This document shows, piece by piece, positions 22,301 through 34,815 of a stretch of DNA of 64,000 nucleotides. The notes under the pieces were generated by a model. It did not search any database. It saw only the letters and a list, made by a program, of their open reading frames with translations, and was not told the origin of the DNA. The translations under genes were made by a program, and so were the position numbers. Positions within the stretch are counted from its first letter, which is position 1; every line of letters starts with the position of its first letter. Location of the stretch: positions 1 to 64,000 of the forward strand of contig CAJNOL010000795.1 in the NCBI GenBank assembly GCA_905250125.1. The letters are read 5' to 3'. The DNA is from Rotaria sordida (lineage: Eukaryota; Rotifera; Eurotatoria; Philodinida; Philodinidae).

Positions 22301-25300
22301 TCGAAAAAAAGAATATCTATATATATAAATTTTATCATTTTTTCAAAAATAAAATTGAGCTTTCAAAAAAAAGAATTATTATAACATTGTTGATTATAAT
22401 ATTAGAAAAAAAAAACAAATCACCTACGCCGTGAAAAATCTTTTGGCTGATGTACAAATTTATTAAAAGCATTGTGCGAGCGAAATCGAGAATGAGAAGA
22501 AGCAGCATTAGTACGAGCAGCGTGATCACCCTGACCAGTCTCAGATAAATCAAGTGATCGTAGACGATTTAAATTAGCTTTTGAACGACGCCAATTAGAT
22601 GTTGATTGTAATTCTAAATCTTGTTCATGTTGTCGGTTAGCTGATTGACTTTCAGTATTAGTTAATACACGTTTAAAAGGTTGACGTGTTTTAAGATGAT
22701 TACCCTTTTCTGAATCATTATTGGCTCCATCTCGATCAGTTCCTGTTAGTAGTAAAGAGAATGTGAAATCAAAAAATAAACAAATAAAATATGTGTACAT
22801 ATTAATATCTATGTTTAAATACAATAACAAACACAAAAACAAAATTTTCGTGGTGTTTTTGAATGATTTCTAATGCAGCAATAGATTATTCAAAAACAAA
22901 TATGAGTAGAAATTATATCTCCACTTACGATTATTTTCTATTGGATGTATTTTATTTGTATTGTTGTTAGCTAAAGATAATTTGTTGTTTTAAATATTTC
23001 TTTGCTTTTTTTTTAAAATTTTTCTCTTATTGAGTTTGAAAGAGAGATTTTTTATCGTGTCTTTTTACTGGTGTGTATAATAAATAATATTCGTTCTTAC
23101 CTGACAATTTTGATTCGATCCCTTGAAAAAAAAAATAGAAAAATATCAACTAATGTAAAGGAATAAATAACTTACATTTTTTAGCTGCTGTCTTTCCATG
23201 ATGTCCAGTTCCACTAGCATGAGTTTGTTCTCCTGGTTTAACATCTTCACTACCCTTATTTGGAGCAGTAACAGTTGTTCTCATTTTATCAGTACCCTAA
23301 AATACATAATATATATTTTCTGTTTTATTATTTTTTTCAAAAATTAAGCATCTATTTTGTACTAATGTTATTATTTTAATTAATAAACAAGGTCCTTGAG
23401 ATTAGTTGTACAGCTCTATTGTTCATTTATATTTACAATATTTCGATTTTTCTCTTTATGTAATGTAGAAGAGAATTTAACATTTTGTATTTATACTGGG
23501 TTTTGTTTTTTTGTTTTGTACTTACTTTAGCTGGTTTTTCACCTGCTTTTTCAGCCATTTCTGTAGTAGTCACTTGTGCTGCTTCTACAGTTTCTTTACC
23601 ACCTGATGCTTGATTTTCGGCTTCGATCTCGGATGGCATTTTTAATCTTGTATCGTTATCTTCACCCAAATCGACAAGACTAAAACAATAAATAGAACAA
23701 TTAAATTTCATATATATATATATAAAGAACTGAAAAATTTAGCTGAACTAAATTTTTTTATAGGAAAGTTATAACTTAGATAACATGTTATGCATAGGAA
23801 AAATAATTTTTTTTTTAAATTACTTTTAACAATAGGAAGGGCTTAATGATGAAATTAAATTTTAAGAAATTGTCATGTTTTCCTCAAAAATTTAACAGCA
23901 GACTGTCAGAAGAACATTTTCTATCATCCTTCTAATAATGTAAAAATTCTATTATGAAAGCATTAAACGTATACACTAGCCATAATTAACAAAATGATAC
24001 TTTCAATCTTGATAATCAATAATAATAAGTCGCCACCATTATAAATTAACTTTGAAATAAAGAAGTAGAGGTCTAAAATCTCCTTGGCTATTTTAACGTA
24101 TGTGAAAAAAAATGACAATATATGAGAAAAATGATATTTCTACTATTCTAGCAAAACAAAACTTTATCATTTGATGTTGATTTTACCATGTTCTTCCTAA
24201 TGAAACTGGAATAATCATAAGAAAGTTAATATTAGAAATATCGTACTTTTGATTAAAAATGAATTACAAGATATTTTTGTAATAGAACAATGTTCTCAAA
24301 TGATCTACTTTTCAAATGTACATAACTTCTTTAAGAAATGACAAAACATAGGTTTCTTGTCATGGTTAAAGAATCGCTTTCAACGCAGTTTTATAGCATA
24401 TCATTAGTTTGAAAAAAGAAATTTTTGAAGAATAATAGATTTCATCAATTCTGAATAATAACTCTTTCACAGAATATTTTCTCTAAAATATGTACAATGA
24501 AGAGCATATATTAAATAGCACAATACGTTTTTCTTTTTTAAGGACACTTTTCAAAATAGTAAAGACTCTGTTATAGGTCCATTCGATAGAAAAATGTTTG
24601 TACTATAAAGTCATTAACTTTTTTTTTTTTTACAATAGGTTTTTCTTATCGACATAAAATTAAAAAGATAACCGTCTGGTCAATTGTCAAACCACGATGG
24701 CTAAAGAAAGCAATAATTTGTGAAACGTTGTTGATAACAGCATTGCTAAAATTTCAAATATACTACAACGGTCTTCATAATATTTTGCATCTTTTAATAA
24801 ATGACTCAGAATTTTAGAAAAAAAATTTTAATCAAAAAAATGTGGAGATATCAAAAAAACTCTCCTTCGCGAGAGAACTTTGCTATTGTAGTTTTTTCAT
24901 TGAACCTAGGCTTGAATTTTTTTGTTTATTCAGAATTAAATTTTACATCCGATGATATGGAAATAAACGTCTAAAAGACGTGGCCTGTCTCTTGAAACAC
25001 ATACTTTTACAAAATGCATCAAAAAACATCAACAGGTGTTACTTTAAAGTCTTTTTTTTCGGAATGATAACAATCATAACCTTGAAAAGATTATCATAGT
25101 ATACAGAACAAAATCCTTTTTTATTTTATCTTGAAAAGGAAAAAAAATATGGTAAAAACAACGTCAACCGTTTTGTAGCACATACAATTCCTATGGAATG
25201 AATCTAATATAGAGATTTCATTATATTGAGAAGTATCCTAAAGGGAAGAAAACGTCTTGTCTCGTTTGTTATGCGTTATTCGTTAGCTACATAGATACAA

Positions 25301-28300
25301 TTGACATTCAGAGATGTAATTTATAAGCGGAACGAGATGCGTAACGCCCCTCATGCTTTTGAAAATTGTCCGCGCAGCGTCTCTTTTTCTGAGACTCAAC
25401 TACTCTGCGTCCTCTTCAGAGTCCATTAAGTTGGTCCTGGATCCGGTCGGATTCAGGTCTGGAATTTTTTTCGTCAACCGAGCCCGGATCCAAATATTTT
25501 GAACCTGACGAGCTCTAATAGTCTGAGAACTGTGTAAGGTGTACTAGTTATCGAATATAAATAACTTGAAAAAAGTATTTCGTATCTTCAGAGCGACTAT
25601 CCCATTCCGATGAGAAAATTTCATTGACAGTATTAGAGTATAGTTTGATGGGATTCAAAAATTTTGGACTCGACAGACTCTATTCCCACCTCCAATACTA
25701 AGTTTCACCTCTGGTGACATTGTTTCTTATGCTATCAACATTTTCTAACAAGAGAGTCATTGTCGTTTTCTTTAATTTTATAGTTCAATTTCGCCCACAA
25801 AAGTGGACCGTCACATGAACAGATCGTGTTAATAATTGTTTCATCTGAACAGTAAACGTGCCTAAGAAAAACATTGAAATCTTCTTTCACACCGGTCTCA
25901 TTATTTTCACATTCAATATTTTTATTTTTTGATCAAAGTCACAAGTATCCACAAGTCATATAACCAATTTTGCTTATTGTGAGAATAATATGTGATGTAA
26001 AAGTCTGTAAAAATCTCGAATTGAATTATCAGTTTCTTAAGAAATAATTGTAAAATATTTTATTTTCTTATTGTAACGTTTTAACAATCGATGTTCTGTT
26101 CTTTAGATTTTATTGACATAAAAATAAAAGTACTAGAACACACAAATACACCTTAGATTTTTTTTCTTTGTCGCTTTTGTTGCTATTTTTAGTTTTATAT
26201 TAGCGCTCGAAGAAAACGATATGAGTAAGTCTCTTTTTATGAATCATCGCTGTCTTGGCAACTCGCTATCAAATTACGATGATGACAGAAAAGAAAAAGA
26301 AAAAGAAAAAAAATCAAGGTGTGTTTGTCCGTTCAAGTACATCTATTTTTATATCAATATAGCCTGAAGACATCATGAACTACCAATACGTCACAAAACA
26401 AACAACTAGGAAAAGATTTATTAACCAACTAATAATCAATTATGACTTTCCTAAACAAAAATGAACCTCGAATGAGTTTTATTTTTTTTAAAGAAATTTT
26501 AAAGAGCGACAACTATCGATCATAGCTTCAATTTTTTCTTGTACATCAAAGTTTTCATACCAAATAATTATGTAAACTTATTTTCTAACTAAAATATTGA
26601 TTTAGCAATCAACGAAAAATTTTTTTTCTTTATTTAACTTCAAGTTTTACATTTCGTTCCGTTAAGTAAAAAAGAAAAACTCAACTCTATTCATTGATTA
26701 GAACTAACGAAAGAACGTCTGTAAGTATTTAATCGCTTCTTCAGTGGGCACTATGTACATCTTGCAGATTCTAATGAATTATAAATGCTCTGAAAAGAAT
26801 TCGATCTAATAGCTTATTATTGCCGAGATACTGTATTTTTACCATATCCCCTCACGAACACCAGGAAAACGAAGTTTCGAATTTCAAGTTGAAACTTTAC
26901 ATAGAGACAAGTCTTAATCAGAATAATTTATTGTGAAAGTTTCAGATCTTTTGATTGCTTCTATCCTAAGATACAGCTATGGTAAAAGCATGTTTTTCAC
27001 GCTGTTCATGTACAACAGCAAATTCCAATGTTTTTATTTCAGAATCGATGCAATCGAAAAGCTGAAACTTTCACAATAAGCTATTCTCATTAAGATCTAT
27101 CTTTGTGCAAAGTTTTAAGTCGAAATTTAATTTTCCTAGTATTCCTAAGGGGAGTCACGATATTCTTTTAAAAAATACAGTACTTCAGAAGCAACAAACT
27201 ATTAGCTCGAACTCTTTTCAGGGTATTCATAGCTCATTAGAATCTACATAATACACATAGTTCCGATTCAAAATCTATTTAATATTTAGAAACATTTTCT
27301 TGCAAGTTTCAATATTTCTCCAAGACATTTATATTGTATGTTAATCTAATATAGAACGAATAGTTTTTTTTTCTCAATATTTCAATCTACGAAATGAATA
27401 CTACCATTATTTTATGTCTGAGAACTTTGAGAGACTTTTAAAACTTTGTCACAGTTTCATAATTCGATAAGAATTATAAAAAGCTTTTCTAGATAATTTC
27501 CATTACAAATATTAGTTCATATATCATCTTAGTTTTTCAATTAATAATAATAATAATAACTATAAATAGTGATAAGATGAATCTATAGTTAAAGTTCGCG
27601 TTATTCTCATTTATTTTCTAGGACTTATTTTTTTTTGTTTCTTTAATCTTCGAATTAAAATAAATTACCGCATAAAATCATCATCCCATCGACCAAAACA
27701 TAAATCAATGCCGCCAACAAATGCAATTTTCTGATCAATAATAACTGTTTTTTCATGATGAGACCATAAGAAAACTCCACCACTAGGATAATGATCCGGA
27801 TGACGAATAACCTTTAAAAAAAGATTCACTTAAATTTGTTTGATATTAAAAGAGAAAAATCTTACTTTTATAAATCCTCGTTTACTTCTACCAATTAATG
27901 CTCGTTTTGTATGTAAACTATTTAAACCCATAGCAAGTGACATTTCTTTAAAAACTAAAACATATACACGAACACCCTTATCCTAAAATTCGAATAAAAT
28001 ATATTAAACTAAAAAAAAAAAAAGATTTTCTTTTTGATTTCTTACAGCTATTTTTCCTAATAAATAATCCAATCGAAAATTTTCATCATCACTTGGTCTT
28101 ATCATCATTATTTCCGGTGAAAGCCACCAATCAGTTATAAAAACTTCTTCTTTAGCTGTTAAAAGTGCTTTTGCAACTGCTTCCATATAAGATTTACCAT
28201 TAATAAACCTTTAAAAAAATATATATATATATATATATAAAGATTTCTATAATAAAAATTAATATCTATTACCAATAAGCTCGTTGTTTCTGACGAACTG

Positions 28301-31300
28301 GTGCAAATGAATTAAAACGACTTGCTGTTGCACTAATAAAACTGTTAGAATGTTCTCGTAAATTTAATAAATGTTGTGTCCATTCTTCATTATCACGATT
28401 ATTTCGACATTTAAGAACTAATGTACGTTGTAAATTTGTTATTTTTATACCATGTTGTGTACGAACATGACGAAAACCAGTCGTAATTTCAAAACCACGA
28501 TCAACTAACATTGGAAAACGTATTTCATATGTATCAGGACGCATATAAGTTATATAAGTGTCTTTAATAACAAACCATCTGTATATATAAATAAATATAT
28601 GTATTTTCATTTTAAGTTAAAAATCAAAACATACTTTCGACCATGATGAAATTTACACATATCACAAAGAAATGGTAAACGTAAAAATATACTATGACCA
28701 CGATAATCATCATGAGATCGTTTTGATAAATAACCTTCTTTTATACTAACTGATAAACCATAGACAAATGAAACACAACTAACATCAAAAAATTCACGCT
28801 AAAATATAGAAAGACAAAATAAAAAAAAAACTTAATCATATTTTGTCATAAATAATGTTAAGATAACAAAATCATAATCAATCGACATATAAATATCCTC
28901 GAATCAAAATGGATCATATAGTTAAGTTAATCAAAAAATAATCTAGGTTATTTTTAATTCATCGAAATGTTAGTCTAAGTCAACTTTTTGAATAAAAATC
29001 TCATGATAAACATTAGAAGCGAAAGTTTTGTCATTTAATCTGATGAAGTCTCTGATAGTAAATCTTATTCAAATCACTTACATTTAGATCTAAAAATAAA
29101 AAAAATTTCTTATTTCAAAATAGGATCAACGCAAAGACATGAAACTTTCACAATACACTATTCTCATTATTGTCCTTGACTGAGAATAATGATATTATGC
29201 TTACAGATATCGTAGAAATGCAACATCTCAATAGTAATAAACTGATAGTACGATTTATTGTCAGAGTATTCATGGCGATCTATGTAATGCATATAGTCTC
29301 GACTTAAAAAGCAATTAGAACTTCTCTTATGAGAAATAAGTATTAGAGATTTGAAATGATTTCATATATAGAAAATCTTACCGTTGCTGGATGATTACGA
29401 AATTTTGGATGTCTAAGGACTTTATTGAGATATTCAAGAAGAATTTGCTATATAAGTACGAAATAAAAATTTTTGAGAAATTAAAAACAAAAAAAAAAAT
29501 TAATTTTTAAAACATACACAACGTTCTCGAACAATATTATTATTGATGAATGCTAATCGATCATTTCTTGTTGGAAAACATGGATTTTCATTTTCTTCCT
29601 CTTGAAGTCTAAATAAAAAAATCATATGATTCAATAAAATAGTCAAATCATTTTTACAACAATTATAGACAAACAGAGAAACATATATCTGAAGAAGAAG
29701 AAGAAAGAAAAACTTACGATCTTCGCGAAATGAGTCTTACTGGAACATTTCGCCTCGACAATCTATGATAATTATATTAGGAAAAATATTACTTATCCTA
29801 AGATCTCTTTTTATATTGACAGTATTATTGATATTTGAATCTTCTCTTATCGTGACTTACTTTTCTAAATCACTAATTGATCGTTTTGTTTCAGCTTCAA
29901 CATATTGTACTAAAGCCTTATGTAAATCATTAAAATGTCGATAACGTTTATACATAGTCCATTCAAATGGACCATGTCTTGTTGTTACACAATATCTAAG
30001 GAAAAACAAAATAAATTTTTTGTTTTAGATATCAATATAAAGAAATATTTATTAATACTTACAAATAAGGATTCAAAAATTCAGCGAATCCTGCATAAGT
30101 ACGCTCGGCAACAATTGATGTAACATGAATAGGAACATTAGGAACAAATGTTCGGCCACTATGATCAAATACATGATCAATAGTAAATTTATTAGCTAAT
30201 CAAATTAATAGAATGAATAAAAATGAAAAATATATATCTAAACACACCTCGTTGATTAAATTCTTCTACTGGTTCATTAAAATTATTATCAGGATATGGT
30301 AAATATTCATTATGTTTTCGATCTGGATGACCAGCACTAATAGCTAATTCAGCCATACCAGCTGTGTGTCGAACCAAAGCACTGACACCGCCTGTATCAT
30401 CATGGCGTGCCATCTGAAAATAAATATTCATGATGTTTATCAAAATAAACTAGGACATTTTCTTCTCTCTCTATTACCATTTGTACTGAAGGTTTTATAT
30501 ATAGATAATCCAAAAAAAAATAAAATAAAAAGCTTTTCGTTGATTGACTAGTATCAAGGAAACTTAATAAAAACTAATGTTAATCATACCAAAATGATTT
30601 ATGGAAGAAAGAAAGTAATACTTTATATATATACATATATTTATTTATTTATTTATTTATATACATAGGAAAGCAAAAAAAAAAGAAATTTATGATCATT
30701 TTTTTCTTATGTAGTTATCATTGAGGAGATGAATAATATTCTAGAGTAAAGATTAGAAAAAAAAGAAAAGAAAAGATGTAAGATAATTTAATATTTTTAT
30801 CTATAACACTAAATATATATGTACTCTAAATATGATTCCAATAAACTAATGAGTCACTGAGTCTTTTTTTTCAATAACCTATTGTAAAAGAATTAATATG
30901 ATTATTATTCAAAGGTAAAATAAGCTAGTAAGTCAGTGTGTTTATATTCATAAAGAAACCTTTAGTATTCACAGGTAAAAAAATGGAGTCAAAATTTTTT
31001 TTTTCTTCTTTTGTTGCATCGCACAGAACATACACACAGTTCTTCTTACTTTTTTTCTATTGTTAGTCCTCTGATGCATTGACGAATGGGAATGATCTAA
31101 TGAGATGTCACTATGATAAACTTCTTTTTTTTTTTATAATTAACTTAAAAAATCTTTCGATCTTATTTAAAATATTCAGATTTATTTAATTCTTGAAATT
31201 TAAATAAAAGAATTTTTCTTTGTTAAGTTATGTATACTTGATTTTAATTATGATCTTTTTTTGATTGATAAAAATATTGAGTTTTATCTAACATGCTTGA

Positions 31301-32265
31301 AATTATTCTTGCATAATTAGATAATAAAAAATTTTCTTATGCATAATGCATCATAGATAATCTCTTTCGAATGAAAATTATTAGATTTCCTTGCATAATT
31401 TATTATTTATTTTATTAATATATATAATGTTATTATTAATATCACGAATAAAGTCATCAAAAGAAAAACATCCCAGTGACTTAATCGAATAAAATCAACA
31501 ATAGATGAAGAGTACAAAAGAAAAAAAAAAAAAAAAAAAAAATCCAATATTGATTTACTTCTAATTCACTATTGAGACTTGTTACTCGAATCAGATGGAA
31601 ATAGAATTTAACAATTATTCTTAACTTTGGAATACTCAAATCTCATGAGGAAATTTTTCAATTTTCTCTGAATTGATTGATGCATGTATTCTACACCATT
31701 CGAATATCAAATCTGTTGTACTTTGTGATATAATGTACCGAGATGTTTATCACGATACATTTTCAATACGCGATTTAAATCTTACCTTCATCATGTTTTT
31801 CTATTAATTCATCTGTACACATGAATAATTACTATTTTTCAGTTTAATTCGAATTAGTAACGTCTTTCATTTTTGGAGTCAAAGACAGTGAGATTTTAAA
31901 AGGTCGACCTGTCTCGAGAGAATCCCTGCTCTATTATNNNNNNNNNNNNNNNNNNNNNNNNNNNNNNNNNNNNNNNNNNNNNNNNNNNNNNNNNNNNNNN
32001 NNNNNNNNNNNNNNNNNNNNNNNNNNNNNNNNNNNNNGTACTATATAAAATAAATTCATCGATTTCAATTTAAGAAAGAATTAATTCTTACCATATCCCA
32101 AACTTGTAAATCTTCTTCATTCACTGGTCGCAGACCAGCAATACCACCACATACGCGAGGTCTATAATAGATCTTTATACATTAGAAATGTTTAGATTTT
32201 TAGAATTTCACTTACTTATGTAAAGTGGCTTTATCTTGAATAACTATCTTTTTTTGAAATGACAT
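19339..32265 (-). CDS. PLD: phospholipase D (PX-PH-HKD), PLD1/2 type
   Basis: Twenty-nine exons join in frame from the ATG at 32263-32265 (MSFQKKIV) to 19339, giving 1257 codons. PLD hydrolyses phosphatidylcholine to phosphatidic acid and choline at membranes. A PX domain lies at about 105-190 ([17 protein letters not shown]), PH at about 250-405, HKD1 HHEKTVIID (His521, Lys523, Asp528) and HKD2 VHSKLMIID (His1087, Lys1089, Asp1094). RMPWHDE and [16 protein letters not shown] are also family text. HKD1 exon is 27669-27811, HKD2 exon 19769-19986. Residues about 555-855 (exons 23526-23679, 23176-23296, 23101-23121, 22929-22970, 22428-22742, 22197-22294, 21962-22136) form a polar low-complexity insert, longer than the PLD1 loop. 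The last exon found ends [12 protein letters not shown] at a GTAAAA donor; the family's final ~10 residues (VPIEVWT-like) are not located. Introns 2, 8, 13 and 25 are 1.7, 0.6, 4.0 and 0.9 kb; the rest are tiny. Intron 2 holds the N gap. Confidence 0.95.
20735..20833. mobile_element. 99 bp MITE with 9 bp target duplication, hAT-like
   Basis: ATTGTATGA at 20726-20734 and again at 20834-20842 flank a 99 bp block. Its ends are CAGAGATGTGCA and TGCACATCTCT, inverted repeats in the CAGRGRTG style of hAT elements (hAT normally duplicates 8 bp; here 9 match). It lies inside PLD intron 25. No coding capacity. Confidence 0.7.
25430..25690. repeat. GC-richer dispersed motif in PLD intron 13
   Basis: GGTCCTGGATCCGGTCGGA and, about 50 bp on, GAGCCCGGATCCAAATATTT with TTGAACCTGACGAGC form an imperfect palindrome. 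GATTCAAAAATTTTGGACTC recurs at about 25652. The same words (GGTCCAAAAATTTTGAACCC, GACTCGGTCGAGTC) occur at 62270-62345, and a related phrase at about 57215-57245, so this is a dispersed repeat. Confidence 0.5.
26715..27305. repeat. foldback element, family A copy 2 (PLD intron 13)
   Basis: Long diverged inverted arms meet near 27000. Left GATTCTAATGAATTATAAAT then GCTCTGAAAAGAATTCGA is matched by the complement of TCGAACTCTTTTCAGGGTAT then TCATAGCTCATTAGAATC on the right. The inner arms share TTATTGTGAAAGTTTCAG with its complement. The sequence is related to 11310-11697 and 29095-29335. Confidence 0.7.
29095..29335. repeat. foldback element, family A copy 3, partial (PLD intron 8)
   Basis: Contains GACATGAAACTTTCACAATA, CACTATTCTCATTA and AGAGTATTCATGGCGATCTA then TGCATATAGTCTCGACTT, matching the right arms of the copies at 11310-11697 and 26715-27305. 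A matching left arm was not seen, so it is probably a half element. Confidence 0.6.
31938..32037. other. assembly gap of 100 N
   Basis: Exactly 100 N inside PLD intron 2. The flanking PLD exons join in phase 0, so no exon is required here, but one cannot be excluded. Confidence 1.
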
Positions 32266-34815
32266 ATTTTTACAATCTAAAACTAGGTGATATGGATGTT
32301 TTCTATGATTGTATACGATCGAAGGTCAGTATTGAAACATAAAAAATAGGTTTGACTAATAAATCCAAAAAGTATGAATCCATATGAATATTTGTATCTA
32401 TTTCTACGTAAAATAATTATATAATGGAATGTTCTTTTTTCTGTCTCTAGTTATAATCAAAACAACAACACTAATTGGTATTTGTTTTGATGTAGCCAAT
32501 GCGAAATTTCTTTCCCATAATCTGTAGATGTACTGCTATAACACTTAATTAAACTGTCCTTTTCTTTCCTGCAGAACAAATAACTAGATTTATTAATTTG
32601 AGTGGTTATTCTTAGTTCTTGAATTTAAATATATCAAATCTATTATAATAAACTATTGATCAATGTCACAAAATATATGTTATTTTGTTGAACACATGAA
32701 AAACTAAAGAAAGAATAAAAACATTTTATTCATGTTTCCATTTTAGATATAACTAACATTCAAGAAACAAAAAATAGATTGGTGATATTCAAAATAACAA
32801 TTCTTTTTTTTTCGTATACCGTTTTATCAATCACAGCAATAATTGTAATCTATGAATCATAAGCCTATGAAGAACGATAAACTATTGATAAATGGTTAAG
32901 TTTCTGTTTTATCTTATGGTGTAACCAAGAGTGCATCCGCCTGAGAGTTGCCCTTCCACCAATAGTCTTTGTCGTGCCCTCAGGAAAAAGAAAACAGCTA
33001 ATAACTGCCATTATTTACACTGTTTTGAGTGGATTTTTTGACAAAGTGTGCAGTGCTGTTCTATCATCTACGATTTCCTGATTACAGTACTATATAATTT
33101 TGACTATAGTCAAATTATTAATTTCAATCTTTCGTTTGAAAACTAAGCTTGTGTCATGATGTGATGATCTTCTTTATACGTACAATAGTGAATTGATAGA
33201 TAAAGTGTATTTAACCTTGGTATGAATAAGATCGAAGATGGACAATTAGAAGAGATCAAATTTAAATGGGACTTTCTCAATACGAAATATCTTTTGATGG
33301 TACTAATGTGTTCTCTCGATACACGACTAATGTTATATACAGTTGAATCCCTGAGAAATCGAAAATATAAATCGATGTCTCATACGTATGCATCTGATAA
33401 TCTTTCATAGATACTTTGAAACGTACTTTTTACGACTTTATTACAGTCGTTCATCAACAAAAACGACGGTGTTTAAATGTTACATCTAGCGAATATGAAT
33501 ACTAAGTTATGAATAAATTTGTTTTAGCGAATCGTTCATAATGTCCACAATTGATTCCTCGAACACCCAATGAAATCACACAATCAAAAGACTTCTTGTA
33601 AATATTTCACGTAAATTTCTTCTCACAAAATATAGATTCGTCAAAAATATGAGAAAACGAAACGTTTGAAAGCGAAATAATGAGTGATCATCAAATCAAT
33701 TTCATGGTTTTGTGTCTGTTAAAAGCTTTTGTCACATCTTCTCTTCCTTCTCGTCCAAATTCGTTGACTTCAAGGTAGAGTGTGCTGAATTTCTGTGTGA
33801 AAAGTCGAGATATTGAAGAGCGAAATGATGTGGTTAACTGACAGAGTAGTTTGAAACTTAAATAGTCGACTATCTTCTGATCGTCATTCTACCACGGTAT
33901 ATCAATAGTTCACCTCCAACTGATCATTTGATACAAATCTTAGTGTTTCATCTCTCGTTTTAAACTTATTTCATGATTTTGTTTTGTTCTTCTTCTTTTA
34001 ATTGATGGAATATCTAATGTTCTGAAATAGCCGATAGGATCTCTATTGATTGTCATGATTCTTATGAAATTGACAAGTCTTTTTGAACTATTTAATTTCT
34101 AGTGTCTATTAGTTTTTTTCTTTCAAATAATATATCAAGATACATGCATTGAGAATAATCAATCCATAACATTTGTCAGGTTTAAACATCATATCATTTC
34201 TTTATTATGATATAATTGAATGTGAGGATAATATATACTTGTAACATATGATATTTTATAACAGAGATATACTGTTTCAAATAGTTTTCGAAAAATTAAA
34301 AACGCCCAAGATGATACTAATTACTATAAATTGTTCTCGATTTCTCAAGAAAATTCTCTCGCTAAGTTTTGAGTAATGAAAAATGTTTATATATATATAT
34401 ATTGAATTCTGCTTTTCATTATATGCAAGAACAATTGTTAGAATGTTTGTAATACACTCTATTAGTTATATATACGGTATCAATTCATCAAAATAATAAA
34501 ATAATAATCCTCCGAATAACAAATTATAACATTGATATCTTCGATCGAGTAATTTTACTTGAACATGATCACGAATTGTTTATTTATTAAATGAAATAAA
34601 TATCGAATTATTTGTATAAATATATTTTTACTGAGAGGCCACGAGATCGTTTATTGACATTTATGTTATATCTTTTTTTTTCTCCAGATAACCTTAAGGT
34701 GAAGTAAATCCTTTTCTTTTGCCTTTCTATATTGACTAAATAGAGTGTGGGGTTCTTATCTTAATATTCTACTTTATCAACATATTTTATTTGAAAACAT
34801 AAAATAAAATAAACG
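32266..34815. other. intergenic, divergent promoters of PLD and the epimerase gene
   Basis: AT-rich with no supported exon. The 62-codon open frame at 33222-33410 has no family resemblance and no splice context. Upstream elements of both flanking genes should lie near its two ends; no specific motif is defensible. Confidence 0.4.

Noticed and set aside
33222-33410. 62-codon open frame as a gene
   Set aside because: No recognisable domain, no splice context, length expected by chance.
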